From Porphyromonas gulae DSM 15663 (lineage in GTDB: Bacteria > Bacteroidota > Bacteroidia > Bacteroidales > Porphyromonadaceae), in NCBI RefSeq assembly GCF_000378065.1, contig NZ_KB899176.1, forward strand, positions 1-32,243: 32,243 nt of DNA. Direction: 5' to 3'. The notes below the pieces were generated by a model, which made no database searches, was not told the DNA's origin, and worked only from the letters and a program-made list of their open reading frames with translations. The translations under genes were made by a program, and so were the position numbers. Below are positions 7,391-15,516 of the stretch, one piece after another (the stretch's first letter is position 1; each line of letters begins with the position of its first letter).

Positions 7391-8179
7391 ATGCGTTCCA
7401 AGATCTACTTTACCAGCGATGCTCATCTCGGTTCGCGCCATCATGCCGATCCCATGGCTGTGGAGAGGCGTTTGGCTGCTTGGTTGGAGCGTATTCGCCA
7501 TGAGGCCAAGGCTATCTACTTCATGGGTGATATGTTCGACTATTGGTTCGAGTATCGGTATGTGGTACCTCGTGGCTTCACACGTTTCCTCGGGAAAGTA
7601 GCCGAATTGAGCGATGAGGGGGTGGAGATACATTTCTTTGCCGGCAATCACGACGTATGGCTGACGGATTATTTGACCCAGGAGCTGGGTGCTCATGTCC
7701 ATATGCATGGCATTACGGTGGAGTTGTCCGGCAAGCTCTTTCGCTTGGCGCATGGAGATGAGGAGTATCGGTCTGTGAAGCGTTCGTACGACTGCATGTA
7801 CCGGCTCTTCCGCAATCCGTTGGCACGCCTCCTTTATGCAGCCGTGCATCCTCGCTGGACGGTCGGTTTGGCCTATGGCATTTCACTGAAAAGCAGACGT
7901 AGCGGAGAGAAGCGAAAGACACTCGGCAATATCCCCCACGCCTACAGCAATGACTACTTCGATATAGAAAACGAATGGCTGATTCGCTTTGCCAAAGAGC
8001 ATAGTACCCGACATCCCGAAGTGGATTTCTATATTTTCGGCCATCGGCATATGCTGGTCGATATGGCATTGCGCGACGAGAAGCGTGTCCTGATCCTTGG
8101 CGATTGGATTCGGTACAACTCCTATGCCGTTTGGGATGGTACGACGCTTGTGCTCGAATCCATGGAGGGCATGGAATAA
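7391..8179 (+). CDS. lpxH: UDP-2,3-diacylglucosamine diphosphatase, LpxH-like
   Basis: A 262-aa calcineurin-like metallophosphoesterase. The metal-binding series is complete: DAH (10-12), GDMFDYWF (46-53), GNHD (85-88), HGDEE (121-125) and FGHRH in the last quarter. The FDYWFEY and YRSVKRSYDCMYRLFRNP segments are typical of LpxH, which cleaves UDP-2,3-diacylglucosamine to lipid X in lipid A synthesis at the inner membrane face. Many Bacteroidota carry more than one LpxH-like paralog, so the substrate is inferred from family. It begins 29 nt after the DUF59 gene. Confidence 0.88.
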   Translation: MRSKIYFTSDAHLGSRHHADPMAVERRLAAWLERIRHEAKAIYFMGDMFDYWFEYRYVVPRGFTRFLGKVAELSDEGVEIHFFAGNHDVWLTDYLTQELGAHVHMHGITVELSGKLFRLAHGDEEYRSVKRSYDCMYRLFRNPLARLLYAAVHPRWTVGLAYGISLKSRRSGEKRKTLGNIPHAYSNDYFDIENEWLIRFAKEHSTRHPEVDFYIFGHRHMLVDMALRDEKRVLILGDWIRYNSYAVWDGTTLVLESMEGME

Positions 8180-8260
8180 GCCTTCGGTATCAAGGTCGGG
8201 ACCGGCTGCTTGATAAAACACGACATCACGCCCGTTCAGGGCATAAACGAAAATAGCACT

Positions 8261-8755
8261 ATGGGAAAGATAACAATCACGGTAGGCGATATTACTCGCT
8301 TCGAAGGGGATGCCATTGTCAATGCGGCGAATCATACCCTTTTGGGTGGTGGGGGAGTGGACGGAGCCATTCACCGAGCAGCCGGTCCCGAACTGCTGGA
8401 GGAGTGTCGCACTCTCAACGGTTGTCCTACGGGAGAAAGCAAAATAACGGGAGGATACAATCTGCCGGCGCGATACGTTATTCATACCGTAGGCCCTGTG
8501 TGGCATGGCGGACAACAAGGAGAGCCGGATCTATTGGCTTCCTGCTACCGTACATCGCTGTCCATAGCCTTGGACAAGGGGCTGAAAACCATTGCCTTCC
8601 CCTGCATCAGTACCGGCGTTTACCGTTATCCTAAGCATCAGGCTGCTCGCATTGCTTTGGCCACTATCGAGGAGATTATTGCAGATCGCCCCATCGACGT
8701 CACTATCGTGTGCTTCTCGGAAGCGGATAAGGAGTTTTATATCGCACAGGACTGA
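8261..8755 (+). CDS. Macro-domain O-acetyl-ADP-ribose deacetylase
   Basis: A 164-aa protein that is a macro domain over its full length. It has [24 protein letters not shown] near the N-terminus (the ADP-ribose loop and catalytic Asp of the MacroD/YmdB class) and [12 protein letters not shown] as the diphosphate-binding loop. Enzymes of this class hydrolyse O-acetyl-ADP-ribose or remove ADP-ribose from acidic residues. The start at 8261 ([12 protein letters not shown]) is chosen because it matches family length; the frame is open further upstream to 8210 but that extension has no family character. Cytoplasmic. Confidence 0.93.
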   Translation: MGKITITVGDITRFEGDAIVNAANHTLLGGGGVDGAIHRAAGPELLEECRTLNGCPTGESKITGGYNLPARYVIHTVGPVWHGGQQGEPDLLASCYRTSLSIALDKGLKTIAFPCISTGVYRYPKHQAARIALATIEEIIADRPIDVTIVCFSEADKEFYIAQD

Positions 8756-8846
8756 CGCGTAGCTCCTTGACATTCTCGCAAGATCTCCATCGAAAAGCCT
8801 TGCGGTATACTCTGCCTTCTTCTCTCTTCTCTTTTCAGCCCGCTCT

Positions 8847-8976
8847 CATCCCCAAGGGATCTCTCCTGAGACCCCTTAGGGATCCCCTCCATGACCCCTA
8901 AGGGGTCCCACCCGACACTCCTAAGGGATCCCATAGGAGACTCCTTAGGGGTCTCAGGAGGGACTCTTAAGGGATC
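8847..8976. repeat. Six-unit 23-bp tandem array of palindromic cores
   Basis: Six 15-nt near-palindromes of the form GACYCCTWAGGGRTC occupy 8847-8861, 8870-8884, 8893-8907, 8916-8930, 8939-8953 and 8962-8976. They are separated by exactly 8 nt, giving a strict 23-bp period. The third core is a perfect palindrome around its central base. The array as a whole is also inverted: 8863-8880 matches the complement of 8943-8960 at 17 of 18 positions, so it could fold on itself as well as present six symmetric protein-binding sites. The 8-nt spacers rule out CRISPR. Confidence 0.9.
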
Positions 8977-9085
8977 GTCCCGATACTTCTTGATGTCTTG
9001 GGAGAAGGCTTTCCAAAGAGACTTTTCCTATCCTCCTCTCTGCACGCTTGCCCTGAATCTGTGCTGTCAGCGTCCCGTTTTTTTT

Positions 9086-9093
9086 TACATTTG
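9086..9093 (+). promoter_or_regulatory. spt: Candidate -7 box for serine palmitoyltransferase
   Basis: TACATTTG, preceded by a T-run and followed by GTG, is the same 8-mer as upstream of grpE. It lies 28 nt before the ATG at 9121. No TTTG is found at -33. Confidence 0.5.
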
Positions 9094-9120
9094 TGCCTAA
9101 TAAGCTAACTCTTGAGGCGA

Positions 9121-10308
9121 ATGGGAAAATTGTTACAGGATAAATTGGCTCAATATACCGAGCCGCAAAAGGCACAAGCCGCAGGTATTTACCCTTATTT
9201 CAGAAAAATCGAAAGCGATCAGGATACCGAGGTCGTTATTGACGGTCGTAAAGTCTTGATGTTCGGCTCCAATGCTTATCTGGGTCTGACAAACCACCCG
9301 AAAGTCAAGGAGGCAGCTATCGAAGCTACGAAGAAGTACGGTACGGGCTGTGCCGGCTCTCGCTTCCTCAATGGGACGCTCGATATTCACCTCGAACTGG
9401 AAAAACGGCTGGCCGAGTTCGTCGGCAAGGAGGATGCCATCAGCTTCTCTACCGGCTTTCAGGTAAATTTGGGCGTTGTCTCCTGCATCACCGGCCGCGA
9501 GGATTATATCATCTGGGACGAGTTGGATCATGCTTCGATCATCGAGGGTATTCGCCTTTCGTTCAGCACGAAGCTGAAGTACAAGCATAATGATATGGGC
9601 TCTCTGGAGAAGCGACTCCAGCAGTGCGATCCGGACAAGATCAAACTGATTGTGGTAGATGGTGTCTTCAGTATGGAGGGCGATGTCTGCAATTTGCCCG
9701 AAATCGTTCGCCTCGCCAAGCGATACAACGCCAATGTGATGGTCGATGAAGCTCACGGTATCGGTGTGATGGGCGACCATGGACGCGGCGTCTGCAATCA
9801 CTTCGGTCTGACCGACGAAGTGGACTTGATCATGGGTACTTTCAGCAAATCTTTCGCCTCACTCGGTGGATTCATTGCAGGCGATAAGAGCGTTATCAAC
9901 TACCTGCGCCACCACGCCCGATCCTATATTTTCAGTGCCAGCTGTACGCCGGCCTCTACGGCAGCGGCGGCAGCTACTCTGGACATTATGCTTAGCGAAC
10001 CGGAGCGTTTGGCCCGATTGTGGGAGCTGACGCACTACTCATTGAACGCGTTCCGCTCTCTCGGCTTTGAAATAGGCCACACATCGACACCTATTATCCC
10101 GCTTTTTATCCGCAACAACGAGAAGACATTCCAAATAACCCGAGACGCTTTCGAAGAAGGGGTATTTGTCAATCCCGTGGTCTCTCCGGCGGTAGCTCCG
10201 TCCGACACCCTTATTCGCTTTTCGCTCATGGCTACGCATACGAAAGAGCAACTCGACTTTGCCATCGAAAAGCTGCATAAGGTATTCAAGCAGAATGGTG
10301 TCCTGTAA
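9121..10308 (+). CDS. spt: Serine palmitoyltransferase (alpha-oxoamine synthase)
   Basis: A 395-aa PLP enzyme of the alpha-oxoamine synthase family (SPT/BioF/KBL). It shows MFGSNAYLGL, GTGCAGSRFLNGT, a DEAHGIGVMG block (Asp209 and His212 contacting PLP) and the Schiff-base lysine in GTFSKSFASLGGF (~Lys243). By sequence alone it could be BioF or KBL, but in P. gingivalis the enzyme at this place next to uridine kinase is, from memory, the SPT that condenses serine with acyl-CoA to start sphingolipid synthesis; no biotin genes are nearby. ATG at 9121 is preferred to the in-frame TTG at 9112. Cytoplasmic or membrane-associated. Confidence 0.88.
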   Translation: MGKLLQDKLAQYTEPQKAQAAGIYPYFRKIESDQDTEVVIDGRKVLMFGSNAYLGLTNHPKVKEAAIEATKKYGTGCAGSRFLNGTLDIHLELEKRLAEFVGKEDAISFSTGFQVNLGVVSCITGREDYIIWDELDHASIIEGIRLSFSTKLKYKHNDMGSLEKRLQQCDPDKIKLIVVDGVFSMEGDVCNLPEIVRLAKRYNANVMVDEAHGIGVMGDHGRGVCNHFGLTDEVDLIMGTFSKSFASLGGFIAGDKSVINYLRHHARSYIFSASCTPASTAAAAATLDIMLSEPERLARLWELTHYSLNAFRSLGFEIGHTSTPIIPLFIRNNEKTFQITRDAFEEGVFVNPVVSPAVAPSDTLIRFSLMATHTKEQLDFAIEKLHKVFKQNGVL

Positions 10309-10326
10309 GTGTAATGAATGATAACT

Positions 10327-10348
10327 GCGTGTTGCGACACGCCCTTTT
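10327..10348 (+). terminator. Short hairpin between SPT and uridine kinase
   Basis: GCGTGT and ACACGC form a perfect 6-bp stem around a TGCG loop, followed by CCTTTT. It may end or attenuate the SPT transcript. It lies immediately before the uridine kinase ribosome site. Confidence 0.4.
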
Positions 10349-10363
10349 GGAGGAGGGATGGTA

Positions 10364-10987
10364 ATGAATACGACGATAATAGGAGTAGCTGGCGGAAGTG
10401 CTTCCGGCAAGAGTACATTGGTGAAAAAGCTCTGTGAGGCTTTCGTGGAGGAAGATGTACTTGTGCTCTGTCATGACTACTATTACAAGGCCAATGACCA
10501 CCTTTCCCTTGAGGAAAGAAAGAAGCTGAACTACGACCACCCCAATGCTTTCGACACGGACATGTTCGTCCGGGATATTCTCTCCCTGAAAGCAGGCAAA
10601 ACGATAGAGCGTCCGGTCTATTCTTTCGTAGAGCACAATCGTCTGAAAGAAAAAGTAACCGTCCGTCCTGCCAAAGTAATCGTGCTGGATGGAATCCTGA
10701 TATTCGAAAACAAAGAGCTGCGGGATCTGATGAATGTGAAAGTATTCGTCGATACCGATGCGGATATTCGTTTGGCGCGTCGCCTTGTACGCGATGTCCA
10801 AGAACGGGGACGCAATATGGATTCGGTATTGGCACAGTACTTCAGTACGGTACGGCCTATGCACGAGGATTTTGTGGAGCCATCCAAGCGGTATGCCGAT
10901 CTGATCATTCCCGAAGGTGGATTCAATTCGGTGGCACTCTCCCTCCTTGTCGAAAAAATCCGATCAGTGATCCGCAAGGAAGAATAA
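10364..10987 (+). CDS. udk: Uridine kinase
   Basis: A 207-aa ATP/GTP-dependent kinase that phosphorylates uridine and cytidine in pyrimidine salvage. It has the P-loop GGSASGKST at residues ~9-17, HDYYYKANDHLSLEER, NYDHPNAFD, PVYSFVEHNR and VIVLDGILIF, then a lid region with RRLVRDVQERGRNMDSV and the C-terminal VRPMHEDFVEPSKRYADLIIPEGG. These match E. coli Udk almost block by block. ATG at 10364 is chosen because AGGAGG (10351-10356) is at good distance from it and too close to the ATG at 10358. Length is normal. Confidence 0.95.
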   Translation: MNTTIIGVAGGSASGKSTLVKKLCEAFVEEDVLVLCHDYYYKANDHLSLEERKKLNYDHPNAFDTDMFVRDILSLKAGKTIERPVYSFVEHNRLKEKVTVRPAKVIVLDGILIFENKELRDLMNVKVFVDTDADIRLARRLVRDVQERGRNMDSVLAQYFSTVRPMHEDFVEPSKRYADLIIPEGGFNSVALSLLVEKIRSVIRKEE

Positions 10988-11028
10988 CAGCCGATCCTCC
11001 GATCTTTCTCCCAAAAACCAAAATCTTA

Positions 11029-12216
11029 ATGCGATTAAAACCGAGGCTTTCTTTCCAAAACAGCATTCCTCTATTGTGGTGGATAGCTGCCATCGTATCT
11101 GCCATTACGAAAGCGGCTCCGCACAGGCACAATAATTATACCATATTCCGCTCCTCTTTCTATCATTTCTCCCGACATCAGTCGCTCTATTCGGCCTATC
11201 CGGCAGAGCATCACGATGTCTTTCTCTACGGCCCTGTCTTCCCTATCCTTTTTGCTCCTTTTGCCCTTTTGCCTTCCTTCATCGGGATGCTGCTGTGGCT
11301 ATGCTTTTCGGTTGCCGGATGTCTTTGGGCTGTCAGCCAATTACCCACGAGCGAAAAGAAAAAGGCTGCCATCCTGTGGATTGCTTTCCTTGACCTGTAC
11401 ACGGCATTGTGTATGCAGCAGTTCAATATCCTCATAGGAGCATGTATTCTGCTCAGCTTTGCTTTTGTGGAAAAGAAAAAGGAATGGGCAGCAACGCTTT
11501 TCATCGTTTTAGGGACTCTGACCAAACTGTATGGTATCGTCGGATTGGCTTTCTTCCCCTTTGTGAAAAGAAAAGGCCGCTATTTGGCTTGGCTTTTTGC
11601 ATGGTTCGGTCTGATCGGTATCCTGCCGATGCTCTTTGGAGGAAGTTCCTATGCTCTTGAACAATATGTGGATTGGTTTGCCAGCCTTGGCACGAAGAAT
11701 GGGGAGAATCTGTTTTCCCTGTATCAAAATGTCTCCCTGCTCGGAATGGTTAGGAAAATGACCGGCAGTGCCGGCTATTCCGACTTGCTGTTGTTAGTAC
11801 CCGGACTTATCCTGTTCGCTCTTCCTTTCCTCCGATTCAGTCAGTACAAGGCTCCACTCTTCCGAATGAGTATTTTGGCTTCGACCCTGCTTTTCACCGT
11901 TTTGTTCAGTACCGGTAGCGAATCGAGTACTTATATCATAGCCTTGTTGGGCGTCGGCATTTGGTTCGTGCATCGTCCCAAAGGGAAACCCGATCGGCTG
12001 GATATTACACTCTTAGTCGGAACACTACTCCTCTCCTCTTTGTCTCCTACCGATCTGTTCCCGGCGGCTCTTCGCAAGAATATCGTGCTTCCATACGCCT
12101 TGAAGGCTCTATTCCCGACCTTGGTTTGGATACGGTTGAGTATAGAGTTGCTTTGTACGCAGTATCTCCCTACCCAAGCGGACACATCCTCCTCTTTGGC
12201 TTATGATCAGAATTGA
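11029..12216 (+). CDS. GT87-like polytopic membrane glycosyltransferase
   Basis: A 395-aa integral membrane protein with about 9-11 predicted helices. The N-terminal half has NNYTIFRSSFYHFSRHQSLY and the loop HHDVFLYGPVFPILFAPFALLP, the pattern of DUF2029/GT87 mannosyl- or arabinofuranosyl-type transferases that use polyprenyl-phosphate sugars on the outer face of the inner membrane. Its last 14 nt overlap the following GT2 gene, which would make such a donor. The acceptor cannot be told from sequence; lipid A, O-antigen/A-LPS or another envelope glycan are candidates. It follows uridine kinase by 41 nt and may share its transcript. Confidence 0.75.
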   Translation: MRLKPRLSFQNSIPLLWWIAAIVSAITKAAPHRHNNYTIFRSSFYHFSRHQSLYSAYPAEHHDVFLYGPVFPILFAPFALLPSFIGMLLWLCFSVAGCLWAVSQLPTSEKKKAAILWIAFLDLYTALCMQQFNILIGACILLSFAFVEKKKEWAATLFIVLGTLTKLYGIVGLAFFPFVKRKGRYLAWLFAWFGLIGILPMLFGGSSYALEQYVDWFASLGTKNGENLFSLYQNVSLLGMVRKMTGSAGYSDLLLLVPGLILFALPFLRFSQYKAPLFRMSILASTLLFTVLFSTGSESSTYIIALLGVGIWFVHRPKGKPDRLDITLLVGTLLLSSLSPTDLFPAALRKNIVLPYALKALFPTLVWIRLSIELLCTQYLPTQADTSSSLAYDQN

Positions 12217-12913
12217 TGTGGTACTGCCGGCATATCGTCCCGGTCAGGGATGGGAGCGAGAGACTATATCTCGCTTGACAGCCTTGTCCGATAGTATGCC
12301 GGACGTGACTTTCCGCATATTCATCGTACCCGATGGGAGCAATGAAGGCCATTCTGACGAGGTACGCTCGCATTGGGCTGCATCGCGATGGAAAGTTGTC
12401 TATTGCGACTACGCCAAGAATAGAGGAAAGGGCTTTGCCGTCCGCTATGGCGTGGCGCAAACCGATGCACCTTTCGTGCTCTATACGGATTATGATCTGC
12501 CGTTTACTCCGGACTCATATAAACAGGTGATAGAAGCCCTTCTGGAAGGTGCAGACGTTGTTATATCCCGTAGAGAGCCGGAATCTTATGGGAAAAGGAT
12601 TCGCTTTAAGAGGAAAATGCTTTCTGACTTTTCGCATTTTGTAAACAAATTCTTCTTCCTCCCAACGACGGATACGCAGGGAGGACTCAAAGGATTCTCC
12701 TCAACGGGACGTTCCGTTTTCCTCCAAACACGGATAGATAGTTTCCTGTTCGATACCGAATTTATCTGTCTGGCGAAGAGAAAAAAAGTGCGTATAGCAG
12801 TCGTCAGCGGTTCCATTCGTCCCGACATCTCTCTGTCGGTAATGAAAGCCAAGACGATCCTTCGTGAAGTCTGCAAAATCCCCAAACTGATCAGAGCAAG
12901 ATGGTTCTCTTGA
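12203..12913 (+). CDS. GT2 glycosyltransferase, polyprenyl-phosphate sugar synthase type
   Basis: A 236-aa GT-A enzyme. VVLPAYRPG starts the nucleotide-binding fold, VPDGSNEG stands where DDGS is usual, NRGKGFAVRYG follows, and TDYDLPF carries the metal-binding DxD-like acids. DTQGGLKGF and FDTEF are diagnostic of the dolichyl-phosphate mannose synthase/GtrB branch. It has no C-terminal membrane helices, like soluble DPM1-type members. Predicted reaction: NDP-sugar plus polyprenyl phosphate to polyprenyl-phosphate sugar on the cytoplasmic face. It overlaps its neighbours by 14 and 13 nt, so a tightly coupled operon. Confidence 0.85.
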   Translation: MIRIDVVLPAYRPGQGWERETISRLTALSDSMPDVTFRIFIVPDGSNEGHSDEVRSHWAASRWKVVYCDYAKNRGKGFAVRYGVAQTDAPFVLYTDYDLPFTPDSYKQVIEALLEGADVVISRREPESYGKRIRFKRKMLSDFSHFVNKFFFLPTTDTQGGLKGFSSTGRSVFLQTRIDSFLFDTEFICLAKRKKVRIAVVSGSIRPDISLSVMKAKTILREVCKIPKLIRARWFS

Positions 12914-13695
12914 GTTTCGATATTGAGGAGTTCGATGTGCCGATTGAGCAGGGATATAAAGACTTTCCCTTGGAAGAACAGTTGCGCATCAGTCGTCAAG
13001 GGACAGAGACCATCCTCCATATACTGAAGAAAAAAGGCGTTCGGGCCACCTTCTTCAGTACCGTCACTTTCTGGGAGTCATTGCCGGAGGATCTGCGAAA
13101 GAGGATCTATTCGGATGGACACGAATTGGCTTCTCATGGAGTGTTTCACTCCTCTTTCACCCAAGAGCACCTTGCCGAGTCTCGTCAGAAGCTCGCTTCT
13201 CTGTGGGGTGGTACCGATGTCTGCGGTTTTCGGATGCCACGCATGATGCCTGTTGGCGATGCGGAAATAGCCCAAGCAGGGTACTTGTACAATTCTTCGC
13301 TCAATCCGACTTGTATCCCCGGCCGCTACAATCATCTCTCTGCTCCGAGGTTACCCTATTTCGACAAGTATGGAGTCTTGCAGATGCCGAGTTCGGTAAC
13401 GCCTCTATTGCGTTTTCCTCTCTTCTGGCTTTCCCTCCACCATCTTCCCCTCAGCCTGTACATCAGGATGATTCGCCACACCGTTCGGCGCGACAATTAT
13501 CTCAATCTTTATTTTCACCCGTGGGAGTTCGCAGAGATCGGCTGTTTACCCGGCTGCAAACTGAGCTATACGGTTACTCATAACAGTGGCGAAAAAATGT
13601 GCCACAGACTGGAGGCCGTGATCGATACTCTTCTTGCCGATGGTTGTTCTTTCGGCACTTTCTCCGATTACTACCGTCCTCAAAAGCAAGGCTGA
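12901..13695 (+). CDS. NodB-type polysaccharide deacetylase
   Basis: A 264-aa NodB-homology deacetylase without signal peptide. The motifs run in order: LLSFDIEEFD (acidic metal and base residues), ATFFSTVTFWE, HELASHGVFHSSFT (the SHxxxH metal ligands), GFRMPRM and LNLYFHPWEF. The D-x-E version and HPWEF place it near deacetylases acting on lipid-linked or exopolysaccharide intermediates, not chitin/peptidoglycan enzymes. With the GT2 and GT87 genes it could deacetylate a polyprenyl-phosphate N-acetyl sugar before transfer, as the Francisella NaxD enzyme does. That analogy is inference. Confidence 0.85.
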   Translation: MVLLSFDIEEFDVPIEQGYKDFPLEEQLRISRQGTETILHILKKKGVRATFFSTVTFWESLPEDLRKRIYSDGHELASHGVFHSSFTQEHLAESRQKLASLWGGTDVCGFRMPRMMPVGDAEIAQAGYLYNSSLNPTCIPGRYNHLSAPRLPYFDKYGVLQMPSSVTPLLRFPLFWLSLHHLPLSLYIRMIRHTVRRDNYLNLYFHPWEFAEIGCLPGCKLSYTVTHNSGEKMCHRLEAVIDTLLADGCSFGTFSDYYRPQKQG

Positions 13696-14112
13696 TTCGC
13701 TCAAAAGCGAGGCTTGAGTACTGTGAATCAAGGACGAGATTGACTCCTTATTTTTTCCCTGCCGACTCTTTCTTCTTCTTCCTTCTGCCGTATACTGAAA
13801 AAGCGGAACCGAAATCGGACAAATTGCGGAACGTGATTTCGAGGATTTACGCGCGAGATTGTTTTCGTTCTGGCGCGTAAAAAATTTACTTCCCGAACCA
13901 AAACGAAAAAATTGTCGCGCCACGTTTTTCAGAACGCCAAATAGCTATTTTCTCGAACGTAACGTATACGGTAGGGGAGCAGTAGTTTGCTTGGCTTGTT
14001 GGGCTTATGAATTAGTCCGGAAGATATGCGTTGGATTACATAGAACAGGGTGAAAAGAAATACCGGCCGATTGGGGTGTAGCTCGCGGTGAGGGAAAAAG
14101 CGAATGCCCTGA
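13696..14112. other. Gene-free convergent interval
   Basis: This is the interval between the plus-strand deacetylase and minus-strand hemG. No gene is supported. It contains a cluster of complementary segments at 13846-13922 (reported separately) that could end transcription from both sides. The rest shows nothing recognisable. Confidence 0.5.
13846..13922. repeat. Interlocking inverted repeats between convergent genes
   Basis: TTTACGCGC (13846-13854) is complementary to GCGCGTAAA (13873-13881). TTTTCGTT (13862-13869) pairs with AACGAAAA (13902-13909), and TGGCGCG (13871-13877) pairs with CGCGCCA (13916-13922). The last two pairings cross each other, as in a pseudoknot, and the first competes with the third. 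Confidence 0.55.
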
Positions 14113-15513
14113 TCAGCCTTTGGCGGCTCGTTCGGCGATAGCTGTCTCTTCTATGATACTTCGAGCCATTTCCACACCCTGTGAGATACGATGTGCCATA
14201 CCTATTCCCCCACGCATATTGCCCCCTAAATGTAAGCCCGGCCAGCGCATTTCCATTCGGCGAATGATGTCCAGCCGAAGTTCCGTATCGGCGTAGTACT
14301 GCGGTATGGCATGGCGGTGGCGTGAGATGTGCAGCAGATCCGGCCTACAGGTGTGAGGTATGTGCAGCATATCGCGCAGCTCTTCCATTGCGATCGTGCT
14401 GATCTCCTCGTCGGAAAGGTCTATGAGCGAAGCACTCCGCACCCCGCCCATGAATATGGAATAGAGTGCGCCCCCCTCCGGTGCTCTGCCATGGAAACAG
14501 TCCGAAGGGAATAGGATACCGAGGATGCGACGATTTTCCCTTGAAGGGACCAGGCAGCCGAAAGCCGGCAGGTGGGTGGCCACATCCCGACGGAAGCCTA
14601 CGGCAACCTCTATCATGGGGGCATAATAGAGCTGCTCGAATACGGCTGATTCGTCCGTCGGGAAGTGGTCGAATAGCGTGGGAATGTGGCGCGCTGCCAC
14701 CGTGCTCACCAAGTGGCGGCAAGGAATGGTGTGCTCCTCTCCCGAAGCATCCGTATAGGTAAGGCCGAAGGTGTGTGCTCCCGGGTGATTGATGTATCGG
14801 ATTTGCGTTTCCGTCAGGATGTGTTCGCGCCCGATATAGTCAGCCAAAGCTTCGATCAAGACACCGAGTCCCCCTCGTACGGAAAAGATTTTGCGCGAGG
14901 CTTTGCGGTCGCGTTCGCTTCGTGGCTGTCGGGCCTTTCGAACGGAACCGAGCACGAAGCTGCCGTATCGCTGCTCCAGATCGTACAATTTGGGCAGGGC
15001 AAAGCGAGTAACCAGTTGGTCGGGATCTCCGGCATAGATGCCACCGAGAAAAGGATCGACTGCGTAGTCCACAAAACTTTTGCCCAGACGGCGACGAGCC
15101 AAGGATCCGACCGTTTCATTGGGCTGTCCGCCCCTCCGGCGAAAGGGTTCGCCGAGGATGCGCCATTTGTCCCATAGGGAAAACAAGGGTGTACTGACAG
15201 CCTCGGCAAAGTTCCGTGGGAGGGGATGCAGTCTGTCGCCTTTCCATATCAGGCGGTTGGCGGCTGCGGGCGTGGCTATCTCAGGTTCCAATCCGAGCAA
15301 CTCGAATAGCTCGGCTACTTCCGATGAGGAGATCGTGCCGGTATTCGGCCCTGTTTCGAAGACAAACCCGTCCTTTCGGAGGGTGCGTATCTGTCCGCCG
15401 ATATGAGCTGACTGCTCCAAAACCAGAACAGGCCTGCCGGCAGCTCTGAGGAAGGCGGCTGTGGTCAGGCCGGTGAGTCCGGCACCTATGATGACGGTCA
15501 GACGATCACCCAT
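14113..15513 (-). CDS. hemG: Protoporphyrinogen oxidase, FAD-dependent HemY type
   Basis: A 466-aa flavoprotein that oxidises protoporphyrinogen to protoporphyrin IX, the penultimate step to heme. The N-terminal dinucleotide fold is VIIGAGLTGLTTAAFLRAAG followed by VLVLEQSAHIGGQIRT. The family segments FVFETGPNT, VDPFLGGIYAGDPDQL, FSVRGGLGVLIEAL and a C-terminal GIGMAHRISQGVEMA complete the FAD site. The fold is the oxygen-dependent-type (HemY) enzyme although such genes are often named hemG. P. gingivalis is known to need external heme or porphyrin, so a late-step enzyme would act on salvaged tetrapyrrole (established background, application inferred). Last gene of a minus-strand operon, 3 nt after sufE. 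Confidence 0.93.
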   Translation of the reverse strand: MGDRLTVIIGAGLTGLTTAAFLRAAGRPVLVLEQSAHIGGQIRTLRKDGFVFETGPNTGTISSSEVAELFELLGLEPEIATPAAANRLIWKGDRLHPLPRNFAEAVSTPLFSLWDKWRILGEPFRRRGGQPNETVGSLARRRLGKSFVDYAVDPFLGGIYAGDPDQLVTRFALPKLYDLEQRYGSFVLGSVRKARQPRSERDRKASRKIFSVRGGLGVLIEALADYIGREHILTETQIRYINHPGAHTFGLTYTDASGEEHTIPCRHLVSTVAARHIPTLFDHFPTDESAVFEQLYYAPMIEVAVGFRRDVATHLPAFGCLVPSRENRRILGILFPSDCFHGRAPEGGALYSIFMGGVRSASLIDLSDEEISTIAMEELRDMLHIPHTCRPDLLHISRHRHAIPQYYADTELRLDIIRRMEMRWPGLHLGGNMRGGIGMAHRISQGVEMARSIIEETAIAERAAKG

Positions 15514-15516
15514 GAA

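Larger units (their letters stand above)
8756..9120. other. Gene-free stretch with palindromic array
   Basis: The interval between the macro-domain gene and serine palmitoyltransferase is dominated by the 23-bp array at 8847-8976. It also contains a -7 box at 9086-9093. Small open frames in it consist mostly of repeat sequence and are not credited as genes. Confidence 0.7.

Noticed and set aside
8847-8976. CRISPR array with palindromic repeats
   Set aside because: Spacers are only 8 nt and repeats 15 nt, far too short for CRISPR, and no cas genes are present.
9121-10308. BioF (biotin synthesis) as the product
   Set aside because: The family cannot be resolved by motif alone, but there are no biotin genes nearby and the species is known to encode a serine palmitoyltransferase of this type.
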